From: Streptomyces nojiriensis
GTDB lineage: Bacteria > Actinomycetota > Actinomycetes > Streptomycetales > Streptomycetaceae
Direction: 5' to 3'
Assembly (NCBI RefSeq): GCF_017639205.1
Contig: NZ_CP071139.1
Coordinates: 2,418,001 to 2,482,000 of the forward strand
Length of the DNA stretch: 64,000 nucleotides
This document shows, piece by piece, positions 50,942-60,064 of the stretch. Made by a program: the position numbers and the translations under genes. The notes under the pieces are model-generated. The model did not search any database. It was not told the origin of the DNA and saw only the letters and a program-made list of their open reading frames with translations. The first letter of the stretch is position 1; each line of letters starts with the position of its first letter.

Positions 50942-52702
50942 ATGTGGGCTGAGGGTGCCGGCCCGCGTCCGCTGTTCGGCCAGGACGCGGACGAGGTGGT
51001 CGCCGCCGCCCTGGCGGGTGATCCGTCCGATGTGGACCGGCTGGTGCGCGAGTACCGGCTGCTGCGGCAGGTCCTCGACGGGGCCCGGGCGGGGATCGCC
51101 CTGCTCGACACCGACCTGCGCTATCTGTACGTCAGCCCGCACATGGCCGTGATGAACGGCCTGCCCGCCGAGGCGCTGCTGGGGCGGACGCTGAACGAGG
51201 TGCTGCCGGACGTCGAGCGTCCCGACGAGGTGCTGCACCAGGTGCTGCGGGACGGGCGGCCCCGGGAGCTGGTCCTGGAGGGCCGCACGCTGGCCGATTC
51301 CCCGTACGAGTCGCGGGTGTGGCGGGGGACCTACCATCGGCTGGAGGAGGACGGGCGGGTGCTGGGGCTGGCGGGGATCGGCCTGGAGGTCAGCGCCCCG
51401 AGGGAGCGGCAGCGGGAGCTGTCGCGCACCAACCGGCGCCTGCTCCTGCTGGACACCGCCGCGGTGCGGGTCGGCACCACCCTCGACGTGGACACCACCT
51501 GCCGTGAGCTGACCGGGTTCCTGGTTCCCGGGCTGGCCGACGCCGCGAGCGTGGAGCTCATCCCGCGGGAGGGGCCGGGCGGGGAGCTGCCCGACGGCGG
51601 GTCCCTGCGGCTGCGGCGGGTCGCGGTGGCCTCGGTACGGGATCTTTCGCTGCAGGTGCGGGCGCTCGGCGCGGCCGGGGAGTACGTGGACTACCAGCCC
51701 GGCTCCGCGGTCCGGCAGTGCCTGGAGAGCGGTGAGCCGTGGCTGGGCAACTTCTCCTCCGACGAGGCCTTCAGCCGGGCGGCGCCGAGCGCGGACCGGG
51801 TCTCCGCGTACCGGGAGGCGGGGATCCACTCGGGGGTCGTGGTCCCCCTGATCGCCCAGGACCGGCCGATCGGCACGCTCACCCTGGTGCGTGCCGGGGA
51901 TTCGCCGGCCTTCGGGCGCGAGGACGTCGTGGTGGCCCGGACCCTGGCCGAGCGGGCGGCCGCCAGCCTGGCCAAGGCGGAGCGGTTCGCCCGGGAGCAG
52001 GGGATGGCCCTCGAACTGCAGCAGGCGCTGCTGTCCGAGCCGACCTTCCCGCACGACGACCTCGAGGTGGCCTCCCGCTACCTGCCCTCCGGCACGGGTG
52101 TCCTGGTGGGCGGGGACTGGTTCGACTGCCTGGCCCTGCCCGGGGGCCGGACGCTGCTGGTGATGGGCGACGTGATGGGCCACGGGGTGGAGGCGGCGGT
52201 GGCCATGAGCCACTACCGCTCCCTGATCCGCGCGCTGGCCGCGTCCGGGAACCCGCCGGCGGACATCCTGCGCGAGGCGGACCAGGTCGTTTTCGCGGGC
52301 GGTCTGGACCGGGTCGCCACCTGCCTGCTCGTGCTGGTCGACCGGGCCGCCGGGGCGTGCGTCCACGCGAGCGCCGGGCACCTGCCCGCCATGGTCATCG
52401 GCCGCGGGCAGGGCCCGTTCCTGGCGCCGGTCCCGGTGGGCCCGCCGCTGGGCACCGGCTACGGCCGGTACGAGGACGCGTCCTTCGAGCTCAAGCCGGG
52501 CTGCGTCCTGGTGCTCTTCACCGACGGGCTGGTCGAACGCCGGGGTGAGGACATCGACGCCTCGCTGCGACGGCTCACCGGCATCCCGCTGCCGGTGGAC
52601 GGGGCCCTGGACGAGGTCATCGACACGGTGCTGGCGGCGCTGCGGGTCACCGACGCGGAGGACGACGTCACGGTCCTGGCGGCCCGCACCGCCGGCCGGT
52701 GA
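50942..52702 (+). CDS. PAS-GAF-PP2C (RsbU/SpoIIE-type) phosphatase
   Basis: Predicted 586 aa. The ATG at 50942 has GGAGG seven bases upstream; a GTG one codon earlier is also possible. A PAS domain (about 40-150) reads LDGARAGIALLDTDLRYLYV. A GAF domain (about 170-350) includes SGVVVPLIAQDRPIGTLTLV. The PP2C phosphatase domain (about 370-585) has the metal-site motifs VGGDWFDCLALPGG, VMGDVMGHGVEAAVAM, LFTDGLVERR and DDVTVLAARTAG. There is no kinase-like HATPase domain at the C-terminus, unlike several Streptomyces relatives. It probably dephosphorylates an anti-anti-sigma factor in response to a small-molecule or redox signal. No such partner gene is adjacent. Confidence 0.93.
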   Translation: MWAEGAGPRPLFGQDADEVVAAALAGDPSDVDRLVREYRLLRQVLDGARAGIALLDTDLRYLYVSPHMAVMNGLPAEALLGRTLNEVLPDVERPDEVLHQVLRDGRPRELVLEGRTLADSPYESRVWRGTYHRLEEDGRVLGLAGIGLEVSAPRERQRELSRTNRRLLLLDTAAVRVGTTLDVDTTCRELTGFLVPGLADAASVELIPREGPGGELPDGGSLRLRRVAVASVRDLSLQVRALGAAGEYVDYQPGSAVRQCLESGEPWLGNFSSDEAFSRAAPSADRVSAYREAGIHSGVVVPLIAQDRPIGTLTLVRAGDSPAFGREDVVVARTLAERAAASLAKAERFAREQGMALELQQALLSEPTFPHDDLEVASRYLPSGTGVLVGGDWFDCLALPGGRTLLVMGDVMGHGVEAAVAMSHYRSLIRALAASGNPPADILREADQVVFAGGLDRVATCLLVLVDRAAGACVHASAGHLPAMVIGRGQGPFLAPVPVGPPLGTGYGRYEDASFELKPGCVLVLFTDGLVERRGEDIDASLRRLTGIPLPVDGALDEVIDTVLAALRVTDAEDDVTVLAARTAGR

Positions 52703-52706
52703 ACCG

Positions 52707-52749
52707 GCCGAGGCCCCCGCGTGGGACGGGTCCGTGCGGGGGCCTCGGC
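52707..52749. terminator. Bidirectional hairpin, phosphatase and permease genes
   Basis: A perfect 14-bp stem, GCCGAGGCCCCCGC (52707-52720) with GCGGGGGCCTCGGC (52736-52749), lies between convergent stops at 52702 and 52760. Confidence 0.85.
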
Positions 52750-52759
52750 GGTCGCGGGA

Positions 52760-54208
52760 TCAGCCGCGGGTGGTGGCGAGTTCGGCCACGCGGCCGCGGA
52801 CCAGGTACCAGCCGCCGACCAGGGCGGCGCCGATGACCGGGACGAAGAGGACCGTGGTGCGGCCGACGCCGCCGTCGCACCACATCAGCACCAGCACGGC
52901 GAGCAGGAAGACCAGGGTGACGATCTGGGTGTACGGGGCCCAGGGCAGGCGGTACGAGGGGCGCTCCACGAGGCCCTGCTGGGCGCGGCGCCAGAAGAAC
53001 AGCGAGCAGACCATGACCATCGCCCAGGTGCCGAGGATGCCCAGCGAGGCGAAGTTCAGGACGAGTTCGAAGGCGTCCTTCGGCATGAAGGCGTTCAGCC
53101 CGACGCCCGCGAGGCCGAAGGCGGCGGTGAACAGGACGCCGCCGTAGGGGACCTTGCCCTTGTTCATGACGCCGGTGAACTTCGGTGCGGAGCCGGACAG
53201 GGACATCGAGCGCAGGATGCGGCCGGTGGAGTAGAGGCCGGAGTTCAGGCTGGAGAGGGCGGCCGTCAGGACGACGAGGTTCATGATGCCCGCGGCGCCG
53301 GGGACGCCGAGCTTGTCGAAGACGGTGACGAAGGGGCTCTGGTCGGAGCTGTACGCGGTGTAGGGCAGGAGGAGGGCGAGGAGGACGACCGAGCCGACGT
53401 AGAAGAGGCCCACGCGCCACATGATCGAGTTGATCGCCTTGGGCATGATCTTCTCGGGGTTCTCGGTCTCGCCGGCGGCGACGCCGCAGAGTTCGACTGA
53501 GGCGTACGCGAAAACGACGCCCTGGATCACCAGGAGCATCGGGAGGACGCCGGAGGGGAAGAGGCCGCCGTTGTCGGTGATGTTGGCGAGGCCGGGGGTG
53601 GTGCCGCCGATGTCGTGGCTGGTGGCGACGAGCCAGATGCCGACGACCAGGAAGACGACGAGCGCGGCGACCTTGACGAGCGAGAACCAGAACTCCATCT
53701 CGCCGAAGTACTTCACCGAGATCAGGTTGGCGGTGAGCACGATGGCGAGGGCGATGAAGGCGAGGACCCACTGGGGGACGTCGGTGAACAGCGACCAGAA
53801 GTGGGCGTAGGTCGCGGCGGCCGTGATGTCGGCGACGGTGGTCGTGGACCAGTTCAGGAAGTACAGCCAGCCCGCCGTGTAGGCGCCCTTCTCCCCCATG
53901 AACTCACGGGCGTAGGAGACGAAGGCACCGGAGGAGGGCCGGTAGAGGACGAGCTCGCCGAGCGCCCGGACGACGAAGAAGGCGAAGACTCCGCACACCG
54001 CGTAGGCGATCGCGAGGGAGGGGCCGGCGCCGGCGAGGCGGCCGCCCGCGCCGAGGAAGAGGCCGGTGCCTATGGCCCCGCCGATCGCGATCATGTTGAT
54101 GTGGCGGGACTTGAGGTCCTTGCTGTACCCCTCGTCGCCGGCGTCGACATGGCGGGTCGGCGCCGGGGCGGGTGCCTCGGTCAAGGTGCGGTCACTCAGG
54201 TCACTCAT
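52760..54208 (-). CDS. Amino acid permease, AnsP/GabP type
   Basis: Predicted 482 aa, APC-superfamily symporter with twelve membrane segments. The ATG at 54208 follows AAGGCGAAG. The cytoplasmic N-terminus ends GYSKDLKSRHINMIAIGGAI, followed by the helix 1 glycine motif GTGLFLGAGG. The consensus loop YAREFMGEKGAYTAGWLYFL and the helix 6 segment QGVVFAYASVELCGVAAGET are typical of asparagine, GABA and aromatic amino-acid permeases. The substrate cannot be chosen from sequence alone, though the helix patterns look most like the asparagine/GABA group. It is convergent with the phosphatase gene and follows another permease on the same strand, with a terminator between. Confidence 0.9.
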   Translation of the reverse strand: MSDLSDRTLTEAPAPAPTRHVDAGDEGYSKDLKSRHINMIAIGGAIGTGLFLGAGGRLAGAGPSLAIAYAVCGVFAFFVVRALGELVLYRPSSGAFVSYAREFMGEKGAYTAGWLYFLNWSTTTVADITAAATYAHFWSLFTDVPQWVLAFIALAIVLTANLISVKYFGEMEFWFSLVKVAALVVFLVVGIWLVATSHDIGGTTPGLANITDNGGLFPSGVLPMLLVIQGVVFAYASVELCGVAAGETENPEKIMPKAINSIMWRVGLFYVGSVVLLALLLPYTAYSSDQSPFVTVFDKLGVPGAAGIMNLVVLTAALSSLNSGLYSTGRILRSMSLSGSAPKFTGVMNKGKVPYGGVLFTAAFGLAGVGLNAFMPKDAFELVLNFASLGILGTWAMVMVCSLFFWRRAQQGLVERPSYRLPWAPYTQIVTLVFLLAVLVLMWCDGGVGRTTVLFVPVIGAALVGGWYLVRGRVAELATTRG

Positions 54209-54358
54209 GTGGGACTTCGCCTTCGTGGATGGGACAAGGCAGGCCCGGACCGCCGCGCAGGGGAGCTGGGTGGTGTCCCCTGTGCTGCGATCCGGGTGGT
54301 TTGGTCGCAACAGGAGACCATGAGGCTCCGCTCCCCTCCAAAAGCACCCCCCGCACGC

Positions 54359-54400
54359 CGAAGCCCCCGACGACCATGGAAACGGGTGTCGGGGGCTTCG
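54359..54400 (-). terminator. Hairpin terminator between the two permease genes
   Basis: CGAAGCCCCCGAC (54359-54371) pairs with GTCGGGGGCTTCG (54388-54400). It begins 20 bases past the stop of the upstream permease and isolates the AnsP-type gene. Confidence 0.85.
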
Positions 54401-54419
54401 TAGGGGCTGGAAAGCGAGG

Positions 54420-55991
54420 TCAGTCGCCGGGGGTGGCCTCCGCCGCCTGGTCGAGGCGGAAGGCCTCGTTGCCCAGGCCGATACGGGCGTGCACCTCGGG
54501 GCGGCTGCGGCGCAGCACGGCTCCGTAGGCCAGGCCGATCACGACGGCGGCGCCGATGATGCCGGGCAGCACCCAGCTGAGTGCGGAGCCCTTCTCGGCG
54601 CCGACCAGGACGCCGAAGTCCTTGACGGTGTAGACGGCGATGGCGAGCAGGGCGAGTCCGGCGGCGCCGGCCGCGACGAGGCGCCAGACCTGGGCGCCGG
54701 CGGTGCCGCGGCGGACGAAGAAGGCGATGACGGCGAAGGAGGCGGCGGCCATGAGAAGGGTCACGCCGAGGGCGCCGACGCTGCCCATCCAGGTGAACAG
54801 GTGCAGTACGGGGGTGGTGGGGTCGGGCGGCTGCACCGCGAGGGCGGGGTCGGCGGGGGCCTTGTCCTCGGTGAGTGCGAAGGCGATCACGACGAGGGCG
54901 GCGACGCCGGTCTGCAGCAGGGATCCGGTGGCGGGGGCGCCGGTGCCGGCGTTGGTGCGGCCGAAGGCGGCCGGGAGCAGGCCTTCGCGGCCCATGGCGA
55001 AGGCGTAGCGGGCGACCACGTTGTGGAAGCTGAGCATGGCCGCGAACATGCCGGTCACGAAGAGGACGTGCAGGACGTCGGTGAAGGTGGTGCCGAGGCG
55101 GCTCTCGGTGAGCTGGAAGAGCAGGGTGGGTCCGGCCTCGGCGGAGGTCTTGACGACCTCGGAGGGGCCGGTGGCGACGGTGAGGGCCCAGGCGCTGACG
55201 GCGAAGAAGAGGGCGACGAAGCCGACGGCGAGGAACATCACGCGGGAGACGACGATGTGCGGCTTGCTGGTCTCCTCGGCGTAGACCGGGGACTGCTCGA
55301 AGCCGACGAAGGCGGCGATGCAGAAGCAGAGGGCGGTGCCGAAGCCGGCTCCGCCCAGGGTCTCGGGGTTGAAGGCGTGGAGCGAGAGGCCTTCCGCGGC
55401 CGGCTTGCCGATGGCGGCGATGTCGAAGACGACGACGAGGACGCACTCGACGAGGAGGAGGAACCCGAGGACCTTCGCGTTGAGGTCGATCTTGAGCCAG
55501 CCGAGCGCGCCGGTCACGGCGACGGCGAGCAGGGCCGGTATCCACCAGGAGAGTTCGATGTCCAGGTAGGTGGCGAAGAGGCCGGACATCTCGAAGCCGA
55601 GGATGCCGAAGACGCCGACCTGCATGGCGCTGTACGCGACGAGGGCGACGAGGGCGGCGCCCGCGCCGGCGGTGGGGCCGAGGCCGCGGGCGATGTACGC
55701 GTAGAAGGCGCCGGCGTTGTGGACGTGGCGGCTCATCTCGGCGTAGCCGACGCTGAAGAGCGCGAGGACGGCGCCGAGGATGACGAAGAGCAGGGGCTGG
55801 CCGACGATGCCCATGACCCCGAAGGTCGTGGGCATGACACCGGCGACGACCATCAGGGGCGCGCTCGCGGCGAGCACGGACAGCAGCAGGCCCGCGGTGC
55901 CGAGGCGGTCGGCGCGCAGGGCCCGGTCCTGGCCCTTGTAGGTACGGATCTCGGCCGGGTCTTGGAGCGTGGAGGATCTGCCCGTCGGCAT
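54420..55991 (-). CDS. APC-family amino acid permease
   Basis: Predicted 523 aa with twelve or more membrane segments. The ATG at 55991 follows AAAGGACGCCGCC. It starts with a short hydrophilic segment, then GTAGLLLSVLAASAPLMVVA. The HNAGAFYAYIARGLGP loop and AFVGFEQSPVYAEETSKPHI (helix 6 region and following loop) are typical of APC transporters of the YjeH/ethanolamine-like branch. The substrate is unknown. The C-terminal tail (VLRRSRPEVHARIGLGNEAF) is cytoplasmic. It follows a helical-repeat-like gene by 119 bases on the same strand and may be coexpressed with it. Confidence 0.9.
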   Translation of the reverse strand: MPTGRSSTLQDPAEIRTYKGQDRALRADRLGTAGLLLSVLAASAPLMVVAGVMPTTFGVMGIVGQPLLFVILGAVLALFSVGYAEMSRHVHNAGAFYAYIARGLGPTAGAGAALVALVAYSAMQVGVFGILGFEMSGLFATYLDIELSWWIPALLAVAVTGALGWLKIDLNAKVLGFLLLVECVLVVVFDIAAIGKPAAEGLSLHAFNPETLGGAGFGTALCFCIAAFVGFEQSPVYAEETSKPHIVVSRVMFLAVGFVALFFAVSAWALTVATGPSEVVKTSAEAGPTLLFQLTESRLGTTFTDVLHVLFVTGMFAAMLSFHNVVARYAFAMGREGLLPAAFGRTNAGTGAPATGSLLQTGVAALVVIAFALTEDKAPADPALAVQPPDPTTPVLHLFTWMGSVGALGVTLLMAAASFAVIAFFVRRGTAGAQVWRLVAAGAAGLALLAIAVYTVKDFGVLVGAEKGSALSWVLPGIIGAAVVIGLAYGAVLRRSRPEVHARIGLGNEAFRLDQAAEATPGD

Positions 55992-56110
55992 GGCGGCGTC
56001 CTTTCGGGGGCGTGGTGCTCGGGGATGGGCGCTTGGGGGGCTCGGGGGTGGCGCTCGGGGGTGCCGTCCGGCCGGTGGCGTCCGGCGGGCGACGAGGTCA
56101 GGCGGCGCGG

Positions 56111-57058
56111 TCAGGCGGTGCCGAGTGCGACGCCGCGGGCGGCGAGGAAGGCCTTCTGCGGGTCCCGGTCCGGATAGGACCAGGGGGCGCGGGTGGCATG
56201 GCTGCCGATGCGGTGGAAGAGGGCGGCGGCCTCGGCGGGGCGGCCCTCGCAGAGTTTGGCGTGGGCGAGGAAGTTGAGGTCGACGCGGTTGCGGGGGTGG
56301 TCCTCGCGCTCCCACTCCAGCCACCAGTCGAAGGCGGAGCGCAGGACCTGGCGGGCGCGGCGGCCCGCCCAATGGGCGGCGGCCGACTCGGGCGAGTGCC
56401 CGTGCGTGGCGGCCAGCACCCGGTACCGCTCGGCGTGCGCGACGACCGGGAGGACGGCGAGCGGGGAGTCGGCCGGGGACTCCTCGGCGGCCCAGGACGC
56501 GAAGTCGTAGACCTCGTGGAGCGGGTCCTGGCCGGAGCCGAGGGCGCGTTCGGCCAGTCTGGCGACCATCAGGTGATGGGCGTGGTGGTGCTCGCGGTGG
56601 CGGGCCCGGACCTGGTCGAAGTGGCGGCTGAACTCCTCCTCGCTGCCGAAGGTGCGGGAGAGGAGGAGCAGCCCGAGCCAGGGCGTCGGGTCCGCCGGGT
56701 GCAGGGCGGCGGCCCGGCGGCAGGCCTCCTCGGCGGCGGCCGGGGTGCCCTTCTGGCGCAGGGCGGCGAAGACGGCGGCGCAGGCGAGCAGGGAGGCGGC
56801 GTCGGCGCTCTCCGGTTCGGCGAGCAGCCACTCGCGGGCCCAGGCGGTGGCCGCCGGGGTCTGCGCGAGGACGACGACGCGGTGGCCCCGGCGGTCCCAG
56901 TCGTCGCCGGTACCGACGAGGAGGGAGCGGGCCCTGGCCCACCGGCCCTGGGTGAACTGGGCGCGTACGTCGACGAGTTCGGCGTCGCACAGGGCCGGGT
57001 CGAAGAGCTGGGCGTCCCGCTTGCGGGCACGGCCGAGGGGCGGCGGAGGCGGGGACAT
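56111..57058 (-). CDS. Helical-repeat-like conserved hypothetical protein
   Basis: Predicted 315 aa from the ATG at 57058, with GGAGGGAAACCCGCGG upstream. After a Pro-rich start (MSPPPPPLGRARKRDAQLFD) it is almost all helical and rich in Ala, Arg and Trp. Segments such as EEACRRAAALHPADPTPWLG and AKLCEGRPAEAAALFHRIGS have the spacing of TPR-like repeats, consistent with a protein-protein interaction scaffold. The ends resemble a streptomycete family of unknown function. It precedes the APC permease on the same strand. No signal peptide or membrane segment is visible. Confidence 0.75.
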   Translation of the reverse strand: MSPPPPPLGRARKRDAQLFDPALCDAELVDVRAQFTQGRWARARSLLVGTGDDWDRRGHRVVVLAQTPAATAWAREWLLAEPESADAASLLACAAVFAALRQKGTPAAAEEACRRAAALHPADPTPWLGLLLLSRTFGSEEEFSRHFDQVRARHREHHHAHHLMVARLAERALGSGQDPLHEVYDFASWAAEESPADSPLAVLPVVAHAERYRVLAATHGHSPESAAAHWAGRRARQVLRSAFDWWLEWEREDHPRNRVDLNFLAHAKLCEGRPAEAAALFHRIGSHATRAPWSYPDRDPQKAFLAARGVALGTA

Positions 57059-57318
57059 CCGCGGGTTTCCCTCCAGGACGCGGGCGGACGAGGGCGGACG
57101 GGGGTGCGGCGGCCGGTGTCCCGCGCGAGGCGCACGCGAGGGTTCGGCCGGGTGGGTCGGGGGATCGCGACGGTGAGCGCGCCGGTGATCACGCACAGCA
57201 AAGCGGTACGCCCAGCTCCGCGTCAAGGTCTGGTCCACCCCGTGGCGGGTTTCAACTGCTCTTCCGGTGGTGTGAGTTGGGACGGACGGGCCGGATCCGT
57301 GGCGTCCGCGCCATCTCG

Positions 57319-57324
57319 TAGGGT
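57319..57324 (+). promoter_or_regulatory. Candidate -10 for leaderless ASCH gene
   Basis: TAGGGT ends six bases before the ATG at 57331. There is no ribosome-binding site, so a leaderless mRNA is likely. Confidence 0.5.
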
Positions 57325-57330
57325 GGCCGC

Positions 57331-57756
57331 ATGACCACCTGCGACGATCTTCCCCCGTATCTGCTGGGGTTCCCCGGTCCCCTGCGCGACCAGCTGGTCG
57401 CGGCCGTGCTGAGCGGGGCGAAGACCAGCACCACCGGCCTGCTCGCGGAGTACGAGGCCGAGGACGAGCCCTTGCCGCAGCCCGGCGCCCGGTCCCTGCT
57501 GGTGGATTCCGCGGAGCGCGGGGTGGCGGTGGTGGAGGTGACCGCGGTGGACGTACTGCGACTGGGGGACGTCGGGCTGCGGCACGCGCTCGACGAGGGC
57601 GAGGGGTACACGTCGGTGGCCGAATGGCGTACGGCGCACGAGGAGTTCTGGCACAGCGAGCCGGTACGCGGAGCGATCGGTGACCCGGGGTTCACGGTCG
57701 ACGACGACACCCTCGTCATCGCGGAGCGGGTCCGGATCACCGAACGGCTGGTCTGA
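57331..57756 (+). CDS. ASCH-domain protein
   Basis: Predicted 141 aa. The ASCH fold is related to PUA RNA-binding domains. The signature near the N-terminus, LRDQLVAAVLSGAKTSTTGL, contains the characteristic G-K-T/S stretch, and the late segment EFWHSEPVRGAIGDPGFTVD is typical of the family. Some members hydrolyse N4-acetylcytidine or bind RNA; the activity here is unknown. It starts at 57331 without a ribosome-binding site, next to a TAGGGT hexamer, and diverges from the helical-repeat-like gene. It converges on the FAD dehydrogenase with 36 bases between stops. Confidence 0.9.
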   Translation: MTTCDDLPPYLLGFPGPLRDQLVAAVLSGAKTSTTGLLAEYEAEDEPLPQPGARSLLVDSAERGVAVVEVTAVDVLRLGDVGLRHALDEGEGYTSVAEWRTAHEEFWHSEPVRGAIGDPGFTVDDDTLVIAERVRITERLV

Positions 57757-57792
57757 CCTTCCCCGCCCGTCGGGCCGCACAGCCGGGTGACG

Positions 57793-59448
57793 TCAGCCGA
57801 CGGCCCGGGCCGCGGCGCGGCCCGCCGCCCGGCCCGAGAAGATGCACCCGCCGAGGAAGGTGCCCTCCAGGGCCCGGTACCCGTGCACCCCGCCACCGCC
57901 GAATCCGGCCGCCTCGCCCGCCGCGTAGACGCCCGGCAGCGGTTCGCCGGACGGGGTCAGGACGCGCGAGGAGAGGTCGGTCTCCAGGCCGCCCAGGGAC
58001 TTGCGGGTCAGGATCGACAGCCGTACGGCGATCAGCGGCCCGGCCTTGGGGTCCAGGATCCGGTGCGGGGCGGCCGTGCGGATCAGCTTGTCTCCGAGGT
58101 ATCTGCGGGCGCCGTGGATGGCGGTGACCTGGAGGTCCTTGGTGAAGGGGTTGGCGATCTCCCGGTCGCGGGCCACGATCTCGCCCCGGACGGTCGCCTC
58201 GTCGAGGAGGTCCTCCTTGGTGACCGCGTTCATCCCTCGGACCAGGGCGGACAGGTCGCGCTCGACGACGAAGTCGGCGCCGTTGTCCATGAAGGCCCGG
58301 ACCGGGGCGGGTACGGCCTGGCGCGCGCGGGTGAAGACGTCGCGCACCGACTTTCCGGTCAGGTCCGGGTTCTGCTCGGAGCCGGAGAGGGCGAACTCCT
58401 TGCCGATGATGCGCTCGTTGAGCACGAACCAGGTGTGGTCGTGGCCGGTCTTCATGATGTGGTCGAGGGTGCCGAGGGTGTCGAAGCCCGGGAAGAGCGG
58501 CACGGGCAGCCGCTTGCCCGTCGCGTCCAGCCACAGCGGGGAGGGGCCGGGCAGGATGCGGATGCCGTGCCGGGCCCAGATCGGGTCCCAGTTCTGGATG
58601 CCCTCCGTGTAGTGCCACATCCGGTCCTTGTTGATGTGGCTGGCGCCGGCCCGCTCCGCGATGCCGAGCATCAGACCGTCGACGTGCGCCGGAACCCCGG
58701 AGAGCATCCGCTGCGGCGGCGTGCCGAGCCGGGCGGGCCACTGCGCGCGGACGAGGTCGTGGTTGCCGCCGATGCCACCGCTGGTGACGATCACAGCCTG
58801 GGCCCGCAGGGTGAAGGTGCCGGTGGCCTCGCGGCTGCTGGCGGTGCCGCGTCCGGCGTCGGAGGGTTCCAGGATCTCACCCGTGACGGTGTCCACCGCG
58901 CCGGCCGTGGCGGAGAGGCCGGTGACCCGGTGGCGGAACGCGAACCGGACCAGGCCGCGGGCCACGCCGGCCCGCACCCGCCGCTCGAAGGGCTCCACCA
59001 GGCCGGGACCGGTGCCCCAGGTGATGTGGAAGCGGGGTACGGAGTTCCCGTGGCCGTTCGCGTCATAGCCGCCGCGCTCCGCCCAGCCGACCACCGGGAA
59101 GAAGCGGACGCCCTGGGCGTGCAGCCAGGAGCGCTTCTCGCCGGCTGCGAAGTCCACGTAGGCCTCGGCCCAGCGGCGCGGCCAGGCGTCCTCCTCGCGG
59201 TCGAATCCGGCGGTGCCCAGCCAGTCCTGGAGGGCGAGCGCGTGACTGTCCTTGATCCGCATCCGGCGCTGTTCGGGCGAGTCCACGAAGAACAGCCCGC
59301 CGAAGGACCAGTGCGCCTGGCCGCCGATGGACCGCTCCGGCTCCTGGTCGAGCAGGATGACCTTGCGGCCCGCGTCGACGAGCTCGGCGGTGGCCACGAG
59401 CCCCGCGAGCCCCGCCCCGATCACGATCACGTCTGCGTCGTACGTCAT
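57793..59448 (-). CDS. FAD-binding dehydrogenase (flavocytochrome c/KstD-like)
   Basis: Predicted 551 aa from the ATG at 59448 behind GGAGGACGGG. The N-terminal FAD fold reads YDADVIVIGAGLAGLVATAE with the GxGxxG motif, followed by GGQAHWSFGGLFFVDSPEQR. A central cap domain (about 290-420) precedes the second FAD segment near the C-terminus, GVYAAGEAAGFGGGGVHGYR. The family contains fumarate reductases and 3-ketosteroid dehydrogenases, and this type is usually annotated only as a putative FAD-binding dehydrogenase. The substrate is unknown. It is divergent from the Nudix gene with about 85 bases between starts. Confidence 0.9.
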   Translation of the reverse strand: MTYDADVIVIGAGLAGLVATAELVDAGRKVILLDQEPERSIGGQAHWSFGGLFFVDSPEQRRMRIKDSHALALQDWLGTAGFDREEDAWPRRWAEAYVDFAAGEKRSWLHAQGVRFFPVVGWAERGGYDANGHGNSVPRFHITWGTGPGLVEPFERRVRAGVARGLVRFAFRHRVTGLSATAGAVDTVTGEILEPSDAGRGTASSREATGTFTLRAQAVIVTSGGIGGNHDLVRAQWPARLGTPPQRMLSGVPAHVDGLMLGIAERAGASHINKDRMWHYTEGIQNWDPIWARHGIRILPGPSPLWLDATGKRLPVPLFPGFDTLGTLDHIMKTGHDHTWFVLNERIIGKEFALSGSEQNPDLTGKSVRDVFTRARQAVPAPVRAFMDNGADFVVERDLSALVRGMNAVTKEDLLDEATVRGEIVARDREIANPFTKDLQVTAIHGARRYLGDKLIRTAAPHRILDPKAGPLIAVRLSILTRKSLGGLETDLSSRVLTPSGEPLPGVYAAGEAAGFGGGGVHGYRALEGTFLGGCIFSGRAAGRAAARAVG

Positions 59449-59533
59449 GCGGATACCCGTCCTCCGTCGGTGGTGGGGCAGATCCTTGGCTACGGAGCGG
59501 TAACCAGTCAACAGCGGTGATTGGATGACCTGT

Positions 59534-60055
59534 ATGAGTGCCGCTGACGAAGTACTGGACGTGGTGGACCGGGACGACCGGGTCGTCGGACAGGCCCCGC
59601 GGGGCGAGGTGTACGCCCGGGGGCTGCTCCACCGTTGTGTGTTCGTGCAGGCCAGGGACGCGGAGGGGCGGATCTTCGTACACCGGCGGACCGCCTCGAA
59701 GCTGGTCTTCCCCGCGTACTACGACATGTTCGTGGGCGGGGTGCTGGGCACCGGCGAGAGCTATGCGCAGGCCGCGCTGCGCGAGGCCGAGGAGGAGCTC
59801 GGGGTGCGGGGGCTGGCGCAGCCGACGCCGCTGTTCAAGTTCCTCTACGAGGGTCCGGGCGGGGCCTGGTGGTCGTACGTGCACGAGGTGCGGTGCGAGC
59901 TGCCCGTGGACCCGCAGGCCTCGGAGGTCGACTGGCACGCGTACCTCACCCGGGAGGAGCTGGACCGGCGGGTGGACGGCGGGGAGTGGGCCTGGGTGCC
60001 GGACGGGCTGGAGGCGTACCGGCGGCTGCGCGCACATCCGGAATCCCGCTTGTAG
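59534..60055 (+). CDS. Nudix hydrolase
   Basis: Predicted 173 aa from ATG 59534 (MSAADEVLDVVDRDDRVVGQ); ATG 59525 would add three residues. The Nudix box is complete: GVLGTGESYAQAALREAEEE followed by LGV, with the REAEEELG catalytic helix that binds Mg. The N-terminal half (LLHRCVFVQARDAEGRIFVH) resembles the isopentenyl-diphosphate isomerase-like and YfcD subgroup, which acts on diphosphate compounds. A TTGGAT hexamer seven bases before the ATG and the absence of a ribosome-binding site suggest a leaderless mRNA. It precedes the two DUF202 genes closely and may be cotranscribed with them. Confidence 0.9.
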   Translation: MSAADEVLDVVDRDDRVVGQAPRGEVYARGLLHRCVFVQARDAEGRIFVHRRTASKLVFPAYYDMFVGGVLGTGESYAQAALREAEEELGVRGLAQPTPLFKFLYEGPGGAWWSYVHEVRCELPVDPQASEVDWHAYLTREELDRRVDGGEWAWVPDGLEAYRRLRAHPESRL

Positions 60056-60064
60056 ATTGATCGG

